DNA from: Endocalyx cinctus
Taxonomy: Eukaryota; Ascomycota; Sordariomycetes; Amphisphaeriales; Apiosporaceae
Assembly (NCBI GenBank): GCA_001600455.1
Contig: BCKC01000001.1
Coordinates: 4,986,441 to 5,050,440, forward strand
Direction of reading: 5' to 3'
Length of the DNA: 64,000 bases
The translations under genes were made by a program, and so were the position numbers. Position 1 is the stretch's first letter; the number at the start of each line of letters is the position of its first letter. Below the pieces are notes generated by a model that had not been told where the DNA came from, did no database searches, and saw nothing but the letters and a program-made list of their open reading frames with translations. Below, piece after piece: positions 37,245 to 49,514 of the stretch.

Positions 37245-38083
37245 TCATCTGTTAGCCCACTTCATGAGCCACTGCAGAACTGCATCTAAGTTCGTCTCTT
37301 CCTTTGCGCTTATACCGTAACAGGACACCTCGCGGTGTCCAATACTTTTCAGGTCGAGAGCATCGATGAGCTCATCCACCGATAACTTGTCCGGAAGATC
37401 TGACTTATTCCCAAGAACGAGTAAGGGGATACCGTCGAGGCTTGGCTGCGACATCAACGAGTGAAGCTCGTCTTTTGCCATGGGTAACAGGTCTAGATCT
37501 GCTATATCGACAATGAACACGATGGCATTTACACCTCGGCAATATCTTTCCCACATAGGTCTAAAACGAGGTTGACCTCCCAAATCCCAACATTTGAGCG
37601 TCACATGCCCGCGTTGTACTCGCTTCATATTGAAACCGACGGTCGGAATGGAGCTATGCGAAATCGTTAGCCGTAATGATTATGACAAGATATTTGGTTC
37701 GTAGAATGTTGTGTTGATTGAAATGCGATCGTGCTTACTCGATTGTAAATTCACCGCCCTGTTGAAACCAAAAAGTTAGCACCTACAATTTCAAGGCCTG
37801 GCGGGATTTGAGGAGACTTACCGATAAGACGCGCAGCAATGAAGTCTTTCCCGCATTTTGAAGACCGATCATCGTTACATCCATTTCGGTTGCCCTGCGC
37901 GAGGGGTTAATACGGTGCCGACCTTAAAATCGGTAGGGAAACCCCCCCAAAAGAAAGCTCGGTGAACAATGCGATGGTGAGAAAGATCCCTCGCAACCCC
38001 GCGCTTAGTATGAATAAATATGTAAGGACTCACCAGAATGTTCTGAGCAACCAGTCGTAAACTTTGCGAAATAAACCCGCCAT
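37245..38083 (-). CDS. ARL8: Arf-like small GTPase ARL8
   Basis: Four exons on the minus strand: 38083-38034, 37894-37822, 37758-37739 (20 nt) and 37653-37245; 183 residues. GTPase motifs: P-loop GLQNAGKTS (27-35), switch I region [18 protein letters not shown] (switch II), NKSD for guanine and SAK. The N-terminus [17 protein letters not shown] is an amphipathic helix without a myristoylation glycine at position 2. [21 protein letters not shown] and MWERYCRG are typical of Arl8 rather than Arf1/Arl1. Known role: Arl8 acts on late endosomes, lysosomes or vacuoles, linking them to kinesin and tethering factors. Yeast Saccharomyces lacks it but filamentous fungi keep it. All four introns sites and phases agree. 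It is divergent from RPA135, 4 kb away. Confidence 0.95.
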
Positions 38084-41000
38084 AATGTCGATATTTTGAT
38101 TATGATAAGTTTTTTTTTTCTCTCTCTCTCTTTTTTTAATCGTCAATAAGTGAAAACAAATAGATAGTTTAGTTGGTTTAGAGCTTTACTTGGTGATCCA
38201 AAAAGCGCAGTGGATGAGTGGATGACTGGGGACTTGTCTTAAACAGGATGTTAAATAGTGAATGGATGATATAGTTGAGCTCTTTAGCTTTGAAAAATAA
38301 TAATAATAATAATACTTAAAATGTCTCGTATGATGACGGATAGCTCCTGACGTGCTTTTCTTTTAGTCGCTAGGTTCCACGACCAGGCTTGTCGGTCAGC
38401 GCGAGAAAAATAAAAAATAAAATAAAATGAAAAAAATATAAAAGTATTTCGGTGAAAACACTCAGATAACTAACAGTGTTATCGATGGTGAAGGTAAGGT
38501 ACATGCACTTTGAAAAAATTAAGATGATTGTGGGATGAACAGTGACGCCTTGACAGGAGGGTCACAATTCCCCACCACGGAGATCGCACAAGCTGTCTGA
38601 TGCCCCGTGCCTTCAACGGGACGTGATCAAGCGGGAGGGATTGAGGATGACCCTTGCATAAAATCAATACAGCGGTTAGAACAACCAGGATTTTATTCGT
38701 TATTTTCAACCAAATGGTGGAGAAGTTGAAGCGCAGATGTCCAAACAAAGTAATAAGGTGATACCTTAAAATAGGTTTTTATAACCCGATAAGACAAGAT
38801 GAATATGATGTTCGTAGGATAAAACCCTGGCTAAGCTTGGGTGAGGGCAGGAAAAGTTCTTGGGTTCTGCTCTTAGTAGGAATAGATATGCAAATGTAAG
38901 TAAGGAAGTTTAATGTGCGGGAGACAGAAAGAGAGAGAGAGGTGATAGAGAAGTGATAGACAGAGGCGGTAGGTAAGTTAGGTAAAGCTCGGGGAATAAC
39001 AACAATAAAAAAATAATAATAAAGTAATAAATTGAGAAGTAACCTGAGGTAGGTAAGGAAAGGTGGATTTCAAAGATGGCCGCTATTAACGGGCCGGTTG
39101 TAAACGGTTTGTTTGTATTGGGTCAGATAAATAGATGTACAAAGTGCATGCCAAGTTACTCCGGACCTAGGTGTAGTAGCTACCAGTAATAATCTGAATA
39201 TAATACTTATTCAAATATGAGTGGAGAGAGCTACATCAAAATAACTTAAAAAGGGTTGCAACTGTATGCTCAAGTTGAATTTATATTGACCAGAGAGCGA
39301 GTAGGAATTGAGACTAGCAAAAAAGAGAGATTCAGTATTGATGGTCGATATCGATGATTGATGACTGCGGACAGATACGGAGCTTATTCTGTCCTGTCTC
39401 TGCAGCTTTAGAATTAACCTGACTTGCCGTGCTGTTGGTAACGTCGTAATCCTGCTGGTTCGGCCGGAATGGCGATTTAGCGGAGATAATATTCAGAGTA
39501 ACTGGTTTCGTACCCCGAGTAGCCGGTTCGTCAATGATAGCTTTACTTGAGTTGGCCGTGACGCTCGGGATAGGGCAGGGGATAAAACAGGCGTGTAGTA
39601 AAATCGATATAGGGGCAGGTAACCATAAAGTAAGAAATAATGGATTGGCAGAGTGGTGATTAGCTAGCCTATTATAATGGAGTCATTCAGGACCTTAAGA
39701 GAGGTTATGTACGTAAGTATTTAAACAGATTTCATGTAGAAAAAGAGCATAGTGTTTGTTAAGGCTCCAATAATAACAAAAAAGATTCATGCAGGCTGAT
39801 GAAATTCAAGTATGCGTACTACCTTTAACCATATGGAAGTGCGAAGAGAGACCTTGAAATGCACTATGCAAGACCGGTAACTCTATACCTGGGTAGGTTG
39901 GGCTGCAAGAAAGATGCAGAATGACTGCAAGATGGACGTCGTAGCTGGTGCTTATTTGCGAGGTGGGAGATGAGTGGTGAGAACTAAGTTGGGGGTTGTG
40001 GGAGCGGCCTAAGATGGATAGATGCTTATCCACTTTGGAGAGATACTTGCATGGAGCGTGAAATGGATGGTAGGTATGTAGGTACTTAAGTTAAGTAGGT
40101 AGGTTTGGATGCTGCCTGACCAAAAATCCCACACGAAATAGTAGTAACAACAACCCCTGTGATGTTCTTTCTTCTTCTCAGACGAAGAATTTTGTTTGTT
40201 AAACGCTGTGAAATGGAAATAGGACAAGCGCTTAAAGTGTTTCTTATTATTGTTAGAGGCGTATAAGATAGGCCCTCCGTTTCATCGCAGAGCCAACAAA
40301 AAACCAATGTCTCGTTTTCTTTTGACCACCAAGACTCCTCTGGTGGGAATTTGAATGGGGGCAGAATGGGGGAATGATACCTTTGATTTTCCCCTCATCA
40401 TATTTCTTACCAATCTTTGTCAATTTTTGAAGTGCAATATTTGCAGGATTGGCGAGAGTTCTCAAAATGGATCCTTGCTAGGATCGGGTATTTATGTCAC
40501 TGAAAGCCCCGGTAATAGTGTGGTTAAGGCTTTACTTTAGTGCACTTGGGCAGATGGGCACGCTTTGTGGCGTACTGTAAAACAGGTTTAGCGCCTTCGC
40601 CACTTTCGCCTTCACTCTCGTCACTGCAAGTCGTGCATCAGGAGATGCTGTCTACGGGTGGTATTATTATAATAAATAGTATACACAACTCTTCAACCTT
40701 AACTTACCCAAAGGCATCTCTATTCTTGAGAATATATATACATATATAATATAATATACGCTTTTGTATATGTTAGGTAAGGAGGACCCTTGCGTGGAAG
40801 AATGGGGGAAAAAAAGAAGAAAGTTTACACAATGGTTATAGAACACAGAGGCAAATAGAGCACTTGAAGAATTGCGGCCAGAGAGATGCATCTTTAACTC
40901 ATCAACTTATCGAATACCAAATCAGTTGCCAGGCTGTACTATTGAAATCGACATCACTCGTGATGTCTCTGAACGTGCCAGTTTCCCCGAGAAGAGCATT

Positions 41001-42085
41001 GAAAATAGTAAGACGGCGTGAGAGAAAAAAAAAATAATAACACTTCATCATGTCTAGCAAGCCTCACCACATGCCTTGGTACAGAAGACACTATCAACAA
41101 ACGTACACGGGACGTGCGTGTAAATCCAGATTTACCACAAGCTGAAAGCACCAAAAGCTTCATCGTGATGACTTTTTTTTTTGTCCTGTAGCCTGACCAG
41201 GGTTACGAAAAAAATCAGTCAACTATTTAAGCCACAATCCCTTACAGCAGAGGAATCCACATCGGAGGCCTTCTTTTAAGCTGTTGACTTATAAATAAAT
41301 AACACGATGGCATGGAGGTATTATTGACCGAATATAGTAGCTCACGAAGAATATTCACCCCTCTACTTTTGCAAACGCCGTTCACGGCCTTGGGAGACCT
41401 TTTGCAACCCGGTATTTTAGAGAGCTTCGTAGAATTGGTATATATACACCCTTTAGCCCTGTGGCTTCCATACCCAGCATAGGAGAATCGTGGTTAATGG
41501 GCATTTTGCTCTACTTGTAAAAAGTACAATAGCTAGACATAATAATATTTTGAATAAATGTACCTATGACTACCTAGGTATTCTATCTATTATTGATACA
41601 TACGGACTTACTTATGAAGATAATACCGTCATGTTCTTATCACCGTACTCTAAAGATGAACTTGAGATGGCATGTAAGCTTGATATAAGCTGCCAGGCCC
41701 GCATTGTGATTAGTGCACTTAGAGCCAATTTTTTTAAGAATATATCGTTCTCAACCAATCAGAGGCAGTACCGAATTCCAGACAGGGGTACAAAGTACGG
41801 AGTACCTTTGAAAAGAATTACTCTGATAAGGCTATCGATAAATGTAAATATTTACATGATAAGACTTTTTTTTTTTTTTTTTTTTTTTAACCTTTGCTCA
41901 AGCTAATGGACCTTTTCCCCTCCAACCCAAATATTGTATGCTTCATTTGATCGGACGGCGGCAAGCTTCCGTAGTGAGCCATTCACAAAATAAAATACAG
42001 AAGAGACATTCTGTCCCTTAATTCAATCAATCCGTTCCTGGCCTTTCTTTACTTTTATTTAGGTTTATCTTCAAGTCTTTCAACC
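38084..42085. other. 4-kb spacer between divergent ARL8 and RPA135
   Basis: Contains (AAT)n near 38291-38308, a GACCTAGGTG site (39165 area), TACCTAGGTA (41571-41580), TACGGAGTA (41796-41804) and a T20 run (about 41869-41888). A minus-strand frame of 116 codons lacking ATG (39335-39682) is described in findings. A 138-codon GTG-initiated frame at 41490-41906 is not accepted as a gene. Confidence 0.5.
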
Positions 42086-45000
42086 ATGGCTCCCGCGCCA
42101 ACCAGCACGAGCTGGGATCACGAATACCATACTTTGCGCCGCGAGCATCTGTTTCGAAATCCTCCGACCGATCATACACCCTACCCGTTGTTACAGGAAG
42201 CCATAGACCCTCACATTGAATCATTTGACGCTCTATTCGCTAGCGATGGCTTGATCGAGAGAGGACTAGCTGATATCGGCACCAAAACGTTTCTCGACGG
42301 CAGTAATATGTCTTCAAACAAGAGGAACAAACTCAATATAAAAATTAAGAGTGTGGATTTAAAAGAAGCAGAAATCCCTTCCTCGAATAAGTTTCCGGTC
42401 CGAGATCGAAGGATACTTCCGGCCGAATGTAGAGAGCGGCACGTATCGTACAAGGGCAAGTTATCCGCAACCTTTGAGTATAGAATAAACAATGGCGATA
42501 CGAGGGAATTCACTCGTGAATTGGGTCATTTACCAATAATGCTGAAGGTAAAATGAGACAAACTCCTTTTAATCTAGAAATTTGGAATATTAACCAAAAA
42601 AAAAAAAAATAGTCCGCCTATTGCCATCTTAAAGGATGCAGCCCAGCACAACTTGTAGCAAACAAAGAGGAGTCAGAAGAGTTGGGCGGATACTTCATTA
42701 TCAACGGCATTGAAAAGATCATACGGCTTCTTCTTGTCGGCCGGAGGAATTTCCCCTCGGCGATTAAACGTCCCAGTTTCCAAAACCGTGGCCCAGCCTA
42801 TACACCTTACGGTATCATTCTGCGATCTGTACGACCAGACGAAACCTCTCAAACCAATGTCCTTCATTACTTAAATGACGGAAATGTCACCTTCCGATTC
42901 TCTTGGAGAAAAAATGAATATCTTGTTCCCGTCATGATGGTTTTGAAGGCCCTCGTTGAGACGAACGACCGAGAAATTTTCGAAGGATTGGTTGGCGCTC
43001 CAGGCTCCAAGGGTATTAAGAATACCTTCCTTACGGATCGCGTTGAGCTCTTGCTTCGTACGTATAAAACGTATGGATTATATACCAAAGCACAGACGCG
43101 ATCTTATCTCGGCCAGAAATTCCGCCCGGTCTTAGGAATGCCAGAAACCATGTCTGATTTTGACGTTGGTACCGAGTTTTTACGGAAAATTGTCTTAGTT
43201 CACCTTGGTAATGTCGATGTCACCGAGGAGCAAGATTATGACAAATTCCGCATGATCCTACTAATGATCAGAAAACTCTATGCTCTGGTTGCTGGGGACT
43301 GTGCTGTGGACAACCCCGATGCCGTACAGAACCAGGAAATACTTCTTGGGAGCTTCCTGTATGGTATGATTATCAAAGAAAGACTAGAGGAAGTTCTCGC
43401 AACCGGACTTCGAGTTGCTCTGCGTGACTATGTGCGGAGATATCCAGCCAAGACATTTACTTCAGAAGAATTCGAGAAAGATTTCCCCATGAAAATCTTC
43501 TCTAAAGTCAACGACAGCGTCGGATCTGCACTCGAGTACTTTTTATCGACCGGAAACCTGTCTAGCCCGTCTGGTCTCGACTTGCAACAGGTGTCCGGAT
43601 TTACAGTTGTCGCAGAAAAGCTGAATTTTCTCAGATTTATCAGTCACTTCCGAGCAGTGCATCGTGGTAGTTTTTTCGCCCAATTAAAGACAACGACGGT
43701 CCGAAAGTTGTTACCGGAATCGTGGGGCTTTCTTTGTCCGGTGCACACCCCCGATGGTGCTCCGTGTGGTTTATTAAACCACCTTGCCCACAAATGCAAG
43801 ATTTTGACCAAAGGCGTTGACGCTTCTGCCGTTCCCCAGTTAGCTACCGAACTTGGCGTTGTTGACACTTCATCAGCCGCCACTGATGAGAGCGTCGTTG
43901 TTATGCTGGACGGCCGAATTCTCGGTTGGTGTCAACCTTCACAGTCTCGAAGAATTGCAGACACGTTTCGGTTTTGGAAAGTCGAGGGCTCCCATGGTAT
44001 TCCGTTACTACTCGAAGTCGGTTTTGTCCCTGCATCCAACGGAGGATCGTATCCTGGGATCTATATGTCTTCTCAACCTGCACGGATGGTACGGCCTGTG
44101 AAATATCTTCCGCTAGACAAAGAAGATTTTGTGGGGCCCTTGGAACAGCCATATATGGATATCGCTGTCGTTGAACAAGAAGTTATATCAGGAATATCCA
44201 CCCACGTGGAGTTCTCACCAACTAACATACTCTCAATCTTGGCAAATATGACACCGTTCTCTGACCACAACCAATCACCGAGAAATATGTATCAGTGTCA
44301 GATGGCTAAACAGACCATGGGAACGCCAGGTACGGCTCTAGCACATCGGACGGATAACAAGATGTACCGCCTCCAAACCGGCCAGACGCCTGTTGTCAGG
44401 TCACCACTCCATAACGCTTATGGTTTTGACAACTTCCCCAACGGTACCAACGCCATTGTTGCTGTCATATCCTATACAGGATACGATATGGACGATGCTA
44501 TGATCTTAAACAAGTCATCGCACGAAAGAGGCTTTGGACACGGCACTATTTACAAGACTAAAAAATATACCCTCAGGGAAGACAACCGAGGCAGGTCAAC
44601 CAAAAGCGTGACCAAGCTTTTTGGTTTCGCTCCCGGCAGCACGGTAAAGGCTTGGACACAGACTATGCTTGACCAGGATGGCCTACCTTATGTGGGACGT
44701 GCCGTCCAGGAGGGTGATATTCTCTTTGCCTATCATACGGTTTCTGCCGATTATAGCGGAAAGTTATTAAACCGAGATGGCGTGACCAAGTATGAGAAGT
44801 ACAAGGACTCCGAACAAGCTTTTATAGAGGAGGTTCGGATAATTGGTAGCGAAGCGGGCAACGAGGTCGCTCAGACAATTTCTATCAAGTTCCGAGTTCC
44901 TCGATCGCCTATCATCGGTGATAAGTTTTCCTCTCGTCACGGTCAGAAAGGTGTCTGTTCTCAGAAGTGGCCTGCCGTCGATATGCCGTTTTCCGAGTCT

Positions 45001-45840
45001 GGTATCCAGCCAGACATCATCATTAACCCCCACGCTTTCCCATCTCGTATGACGATCGGCATGTTCGTCGAGTCCCTTGCGGGAAAGGCCGGTGCTCTTC
45101 ATGGTTTGGCACAGGATGGAACGCCTTTCCGGTTCGATGAAGAAAATCCCGCGGCAGACTATTTTGGTCATCAATTAATGAAAGCCGGGTACAATTACCA
45201 CGGGAATGAGCCGATGTATTCGGGTATCACAGGCGAAGAATTCGCAGCAGATATCTATATTGGTGTGGTCTACTATCAGCGACTACGACACATGGTAAAC
45301 GATAAATTCCAGGTCAGAACTACAGGTCCGGTGGTTGCTACGACGGGCCAACCGGTCAAAGGTAGAAAGAGAGGAGGTGGTATTCGTGTGGGTGAAATGG
45401 AACGTGACGCTCTATTGGCGCATGGTACGATGTTCCTTCTCCAAGACCGTCTTCTGAACTGCTCGGATTACACGGCAGCTTGGATATGTCGAAAGTGTGG
45501 GCTGTTCTTATCTACACAGCCTACAGTATCACCTTTCGGCGAGAAGAAAAGGACGGTTAACACGGTACGTTGCCGGAGCTGCGCATCTCGGCTCGAAGAC
45601 ATGACGGAGGAAGATTTCACTAAGCTCTCGTCGGGTGAAATATGGGAAGATGGACATGGAGAGTTATGGGTTGGAGGAGCAGACACTACGCAGGTACCAG
45701 TTCCAGGCGTGCTCAAGTTTCTTGACGTAGAACTTGCAGCTATGGGTATCAAGATGAAATACCGGGTGGATCCGAAAGATGCACCTCGAAAGGGTCGACT
45801 ACTGCAAGCCAAATTGGAGAATCTCAAGCTCAGTTCGTAG
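42086..45840 (+). CDS. RPA135: RNA polymerase I second-largest subunit RPA135 (RPA2)
   Basis: Two exons, 42086-42547 and 42613-45840, around a 65-bp intron with an A15 run; 1229 residues (yeast Rpa135 has 1203). Exon 2 begins SAYCHLKGCSPAQLVANKEE, continuing the protrusion/lobe domain into GGYFIINGIEKIIR. Further family blocks: GFLCPVHTPDGAPCGLLNH, YTGYDMDDAMILNKSSHERG, GDKFSSRHGQKG (about 924-935, hybrid-binding region) and a C-terminal zinc site CRKCG..RCRSC (about 1113-1144). The product forms, with RPA190, the active centre of Pol I, which transcribes the 35S rRNA precursor in the nucleolus. The first 150 residues match the Pol I type (LQEAIDPHIESF), not RPB2 or RPC2. The donor GTAAAA is weak but no other choice keeps frame. 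Confidence 0.97.
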
Positions 45841-47468
45841 TGTTGGTCTAGAGCAAAAAACCGTCGGTGTCATGTATGAGTGAGCTTTTAAAAGAAGGTA
45901 TCTGATTTTTTTTTTTGAGGGCATTTACAGGCGTTATTAGGGATTGTGTAGAAACATAATGAGAACTGATTCCAAGCAAGTGTTCAAGGGACCAAATATC
46001 ACCTTTGCTACTGAACCATATAACAATAACCCCGTGGTGTGATTCTTTTCAGCACAAGTGAAGTTTCAAACCGATGATCACCAGAATACGCTCGTGTTCT
46101 TAATACGGCGGTGAACGGTTTAAATATTCTATCAAGATGTAAAAGAGGTATCTATTCAGGTATACGATTACGCATTTCCATTCGATTTTGGTCTAGAATA
46201 CCATTGTAATACTAGATTTCCATGCGAGTGATCTTTTCTATAGGACGACATGGCGAGAACAAAAAAGTCGGTGAATATGTTTGTTATCAGATGGGTGATA
46301 CAAATTTAAAATTGATTCGGCGGCTACCAACCTCTTCTCCCGGTGGTTGAGTGCTTCTTAATGATTGTTTACTTTCTACCACCGGCTTAACTATTACTTT
46401 CTACTTGATATTTATTGAAGTATTAATACACACGGGAAGATACATACAGAAAGATACACCTTAGGGGAAAGGGTATATTCCCGCCTGTTATATTGTATCT
46501 ACATATATACCTAGTATATATCTGACTAGGTACTAAGTAACTGGATACTCAGGTACCCAGCGTGTGCAGAATGTTTGTAATAGCAAGGAAGTACCATGGT
46601 ATCTGATAAATTTCCAATATACTGGGTATTTACTGAGTACCTTCTGAGATATATATTTCTTGAAAAAAAAAAAAAAAACCAGAAGGTAGTAAAAATCTAA
46701 TAAGATACAAATTATATTCCTAGTATACTTTTGAACATAATTCAGAGGAATAATTCATTGATATTTGAAGGCATGTGAAAGTTCTTCTTTTAATAATAGA
46801 TGTGCCTTATCCAGAAATACAAAGATAGGACCGAAAGTGAAAAGTGATTCGAGACTGCCATATTCACCTTTTTTTTTTTAAAAAAAAAAAAAATAATAAT
46901 AATAATAATAACAAAATAGTTTATTTTAATTAAAGAGTTACTACCTAGGTACATAAGTAAATTGGCACACCTGAGCTTCACCTCGCGTAGAACTTGTATC
47001 TCCATCCCATCACACCACACCACAACATACCGTCACCGTCACCATTTCTCTCTTCGTTCTTTGTTTCGTGGCCTTGTTCCTTTTCCTCACGTACTATATT
47101 GCATTGTGTCCTTGATAATAATCATAATAGCACTTCATTTCTTACACCGATGCTTGAACGCGGTGTTTTAGAGTTGCCTCACTTTCTTATTTTCTCCTTT
47201 AATCATACATACTTCGCCTGTCTTTCACATTTAAAAGAAGACCGCTGCGTCTTTTTGGAAGGAGCTTGATTCTAATTCAAAAAGAATATCCATCTTCTTT
47301 TTTTCCTTCATGCATATATTAGTCTTTGATTAATATTATATGTTACACTTTCCAATTTCAGGAATTGTCCATCCGCGATAATAAGACCGCCTTCCTCTAT
47401 ACCCGAGACCACCGTTCAGATCACGATTATAATCCGATTCTAATCCGATTCCCATCTCGGATCTCATC
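45841..47468. other. 1.6-kb intergenic spacer
   Basis: The 3' flank of RPA135 and promoter of the tyrosinase gene. It holds TACCTAGGTA (46942-46951) and a T/A tract with (AAT)n at 46869-46911. A repeated motif (AATCCGATTC, twice) lies just upstream of the tyrosinase ATG, near 47431-47450. Confidence 0.6.
46869..46911. repeat. T11-A14 inverted tract followed by (AAT)n
   Basis: Eleven T, fourteen A, then about six AAT units. It resembles the T12A13 tract at 34859-34883. Confidence 0.9.
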
Positions 47469-49514
47469 ATGGCGATGACCTATACATCGGTTTCACTTCT
47501 CTTTCTATATTTGTTGTCGTTCATTGTCATCTGTGGTGGCACTACTACCAATGTGTTGGAGCAATACAACTACGGATTCCCTGCCGAACTAAGACTTGGA
47601 AAACGGCAAGTATCGCAATCATTTGTCGTCAATGGTTTACCTAAGGTCAACGGTGAGATCCCTTTGAGACGAGAGTTTCGCGACTTGGAGAAAGATGAAG
47701 ATCATTGGAACTTGTATCTTCTCGCGCTCAACTGGCTACAATATACCGATCAGGATAGTCCCTTTTCTTGGTACCAGATTGCAGGTACGTGATCACTATC
47801 AACTGTTATAGTCTTCCATGGCATTGTACTTATAATTTTAGGCATTCACGGAGCTCCTGGTAGATCATGGGGTAATGTTTACGCGACGCCTGGCAATGAA
47901 GGCAATGGATACTGCCACCATGTATCGATACTCTTCTTAATCTGGCATCGTCCTTATCTTTCCCTATTCGAGGTATGTCAAATAATAGTGAGAGTATCGA
48001 TAATTATATCGGGAAGCTTTGATACTGATGATGAGTTATTACCAGCAAATACTTTATAACATTGTCCAGGATATAGCCTCCATGTACCCGGTAGATTCAA
48101 GAGGTCGAATGCAGGCTGCTGCTGATAACTTTCGCATACCCTATTGGGACTGGGCTGCCACCCCGCCAGATGGAGAGCATCTTCTTCCCCTGAACATCAC
48201 CATTCCAGCAATTCCTGTTTCTGGCCCCAACGGGGTTCAGACCATCGCAAACCCTCTGTTCAAGTATAAATTTAATCCATTTAATGGCTCAGAATTTATT
48301 TACTATCCAGTAAGTCGATTCAACATGAGAAACTAACTTTTAGCTAATTTATTTGGTAGTTAACCGTGTGGGATGAAACCAAACGAGCGCCTACTCCGCC
48401 CAACCTCGCGAATGCAAGCTCGAATAATTCCTACGTTGTATCTACGCTAGACAACCATCTACCCAGTTACCAGCAACGACTGTACAATTTGTTCGCGAAC
48501 TACCCCAACTACACTACTTTCAGTAACGAGATGATGAGTGCCGATACTCGCAACAGCTCGTATGATTCTCTCGAGTCCCTTCACGACGCCATTCATACTG
48601 ATGGAGGAGGCCCGTGGGGACACCTTGCCCTCATCGCTTACTCTTCCTTCGACCCTCTGTTTTTCTTACACCATGCCAACGTGGATAGAATCTTTGCTAT
48701 GTGGCAAATTCTATACAACGATACATACGTGGTACCAACGCCAGCTAGAGGCCCCTCGCATACAACTTCTCAGGGAGATATCGAGGATTCGACATACAAT
48801 CTCACCCCGTTCTTCGCCAACGACTCATCCTTCTGGAATTCCGATATGTCGCGCGACCACAAGGTATTTGGGTATACGTATCCAGAGGTCGCCACCGAGA
48901 ATCGTTCAGATGTTATTACAGCCATTAATACTTTATATACGCGCAATACTCCGGCAATAATGGCTTTGAATACCCGGGCTAGTTTTCGGGCAACAAGAAG
49001 TGCAATGACCAGTTCGATTCTATCTTTACAAAACTTCAAAGAGGCCCTTTTCGTTGATGACAACTATTATGAATGGATTGCAAATGTGAAAGTCAATAAA
49101 TACGCAATGAATACAACTTTTTCGATTTACTTTTTTCTGGGAGACACGGTACAAGACTCCCTTACCTGGCCACACGCCCCCAACCTTGCTGGCTCATTAG
49201 GAATATTCGCTCATAGTGGCATGAATCATAACATACGCGATGGACTGGTTACCGGCACGGTTCCTTTGACTTCTTCACTCATGGATGCAATCAGCGCCGG
49301 TCAAGTCGCAAGCATCCGTCCCAACGACATAAAGCCATTTCTCGAGGCTAACCTCAAGTTTAAAATTTCGCTCTCCAATGGTACCGCCATTGAACCGCGA
49401 TATGTCGAAGGTCTCGCTATCAGCATCGTGAGCGCCTCAGTCAAGGCACCCACTTCCGAAAATCAACTACCTGAATGGAGCCAGGTCAGTTCACATTTTG
49501 ACCTCTACGCTTGA
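47469..49514 (+). CDS. Secreted tyrosinase (type 3 copper phenol oxidase)
   Basis: Four exons: 47469-47784, 47842-47972, 48046-48309, 48360-49514; 621 residues. Signal peptide MAMTYTSVSLLFLYLLSFIV. Copper A ligands: H108 (IHGAPG), H132 and H141 (WHRPYLSLFE). Cys130 in CHH is placed to form the Cys-His thioether of fungal tyrosinases. Copper B: H312 and H316 (LHDAIH) and one of H341/H342 (FFLHHANVDR). A C-terminal beta region (YYEWIANVKVNKY..YFFLGD) matches secreted ascomycete tyrosinases. Role: oxidation of monophenols and o-diphenols to quinones, feeding melanin or protein cross-linking. About 20 potential N-glycosylation sites are seen. The terminal residues SQVSSHFDLYA may read through an intron with donor GTCAGT (see findings). 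The family call is strong. Confidence 0.94.

Noticed and set aside
41490..41906. 138-codon plus-strand frame upstream of RPA135
   Set aside because: It begins with GTG, is AT-rich, ends in a poly-Phe run made by a T tract, and shows no domain.
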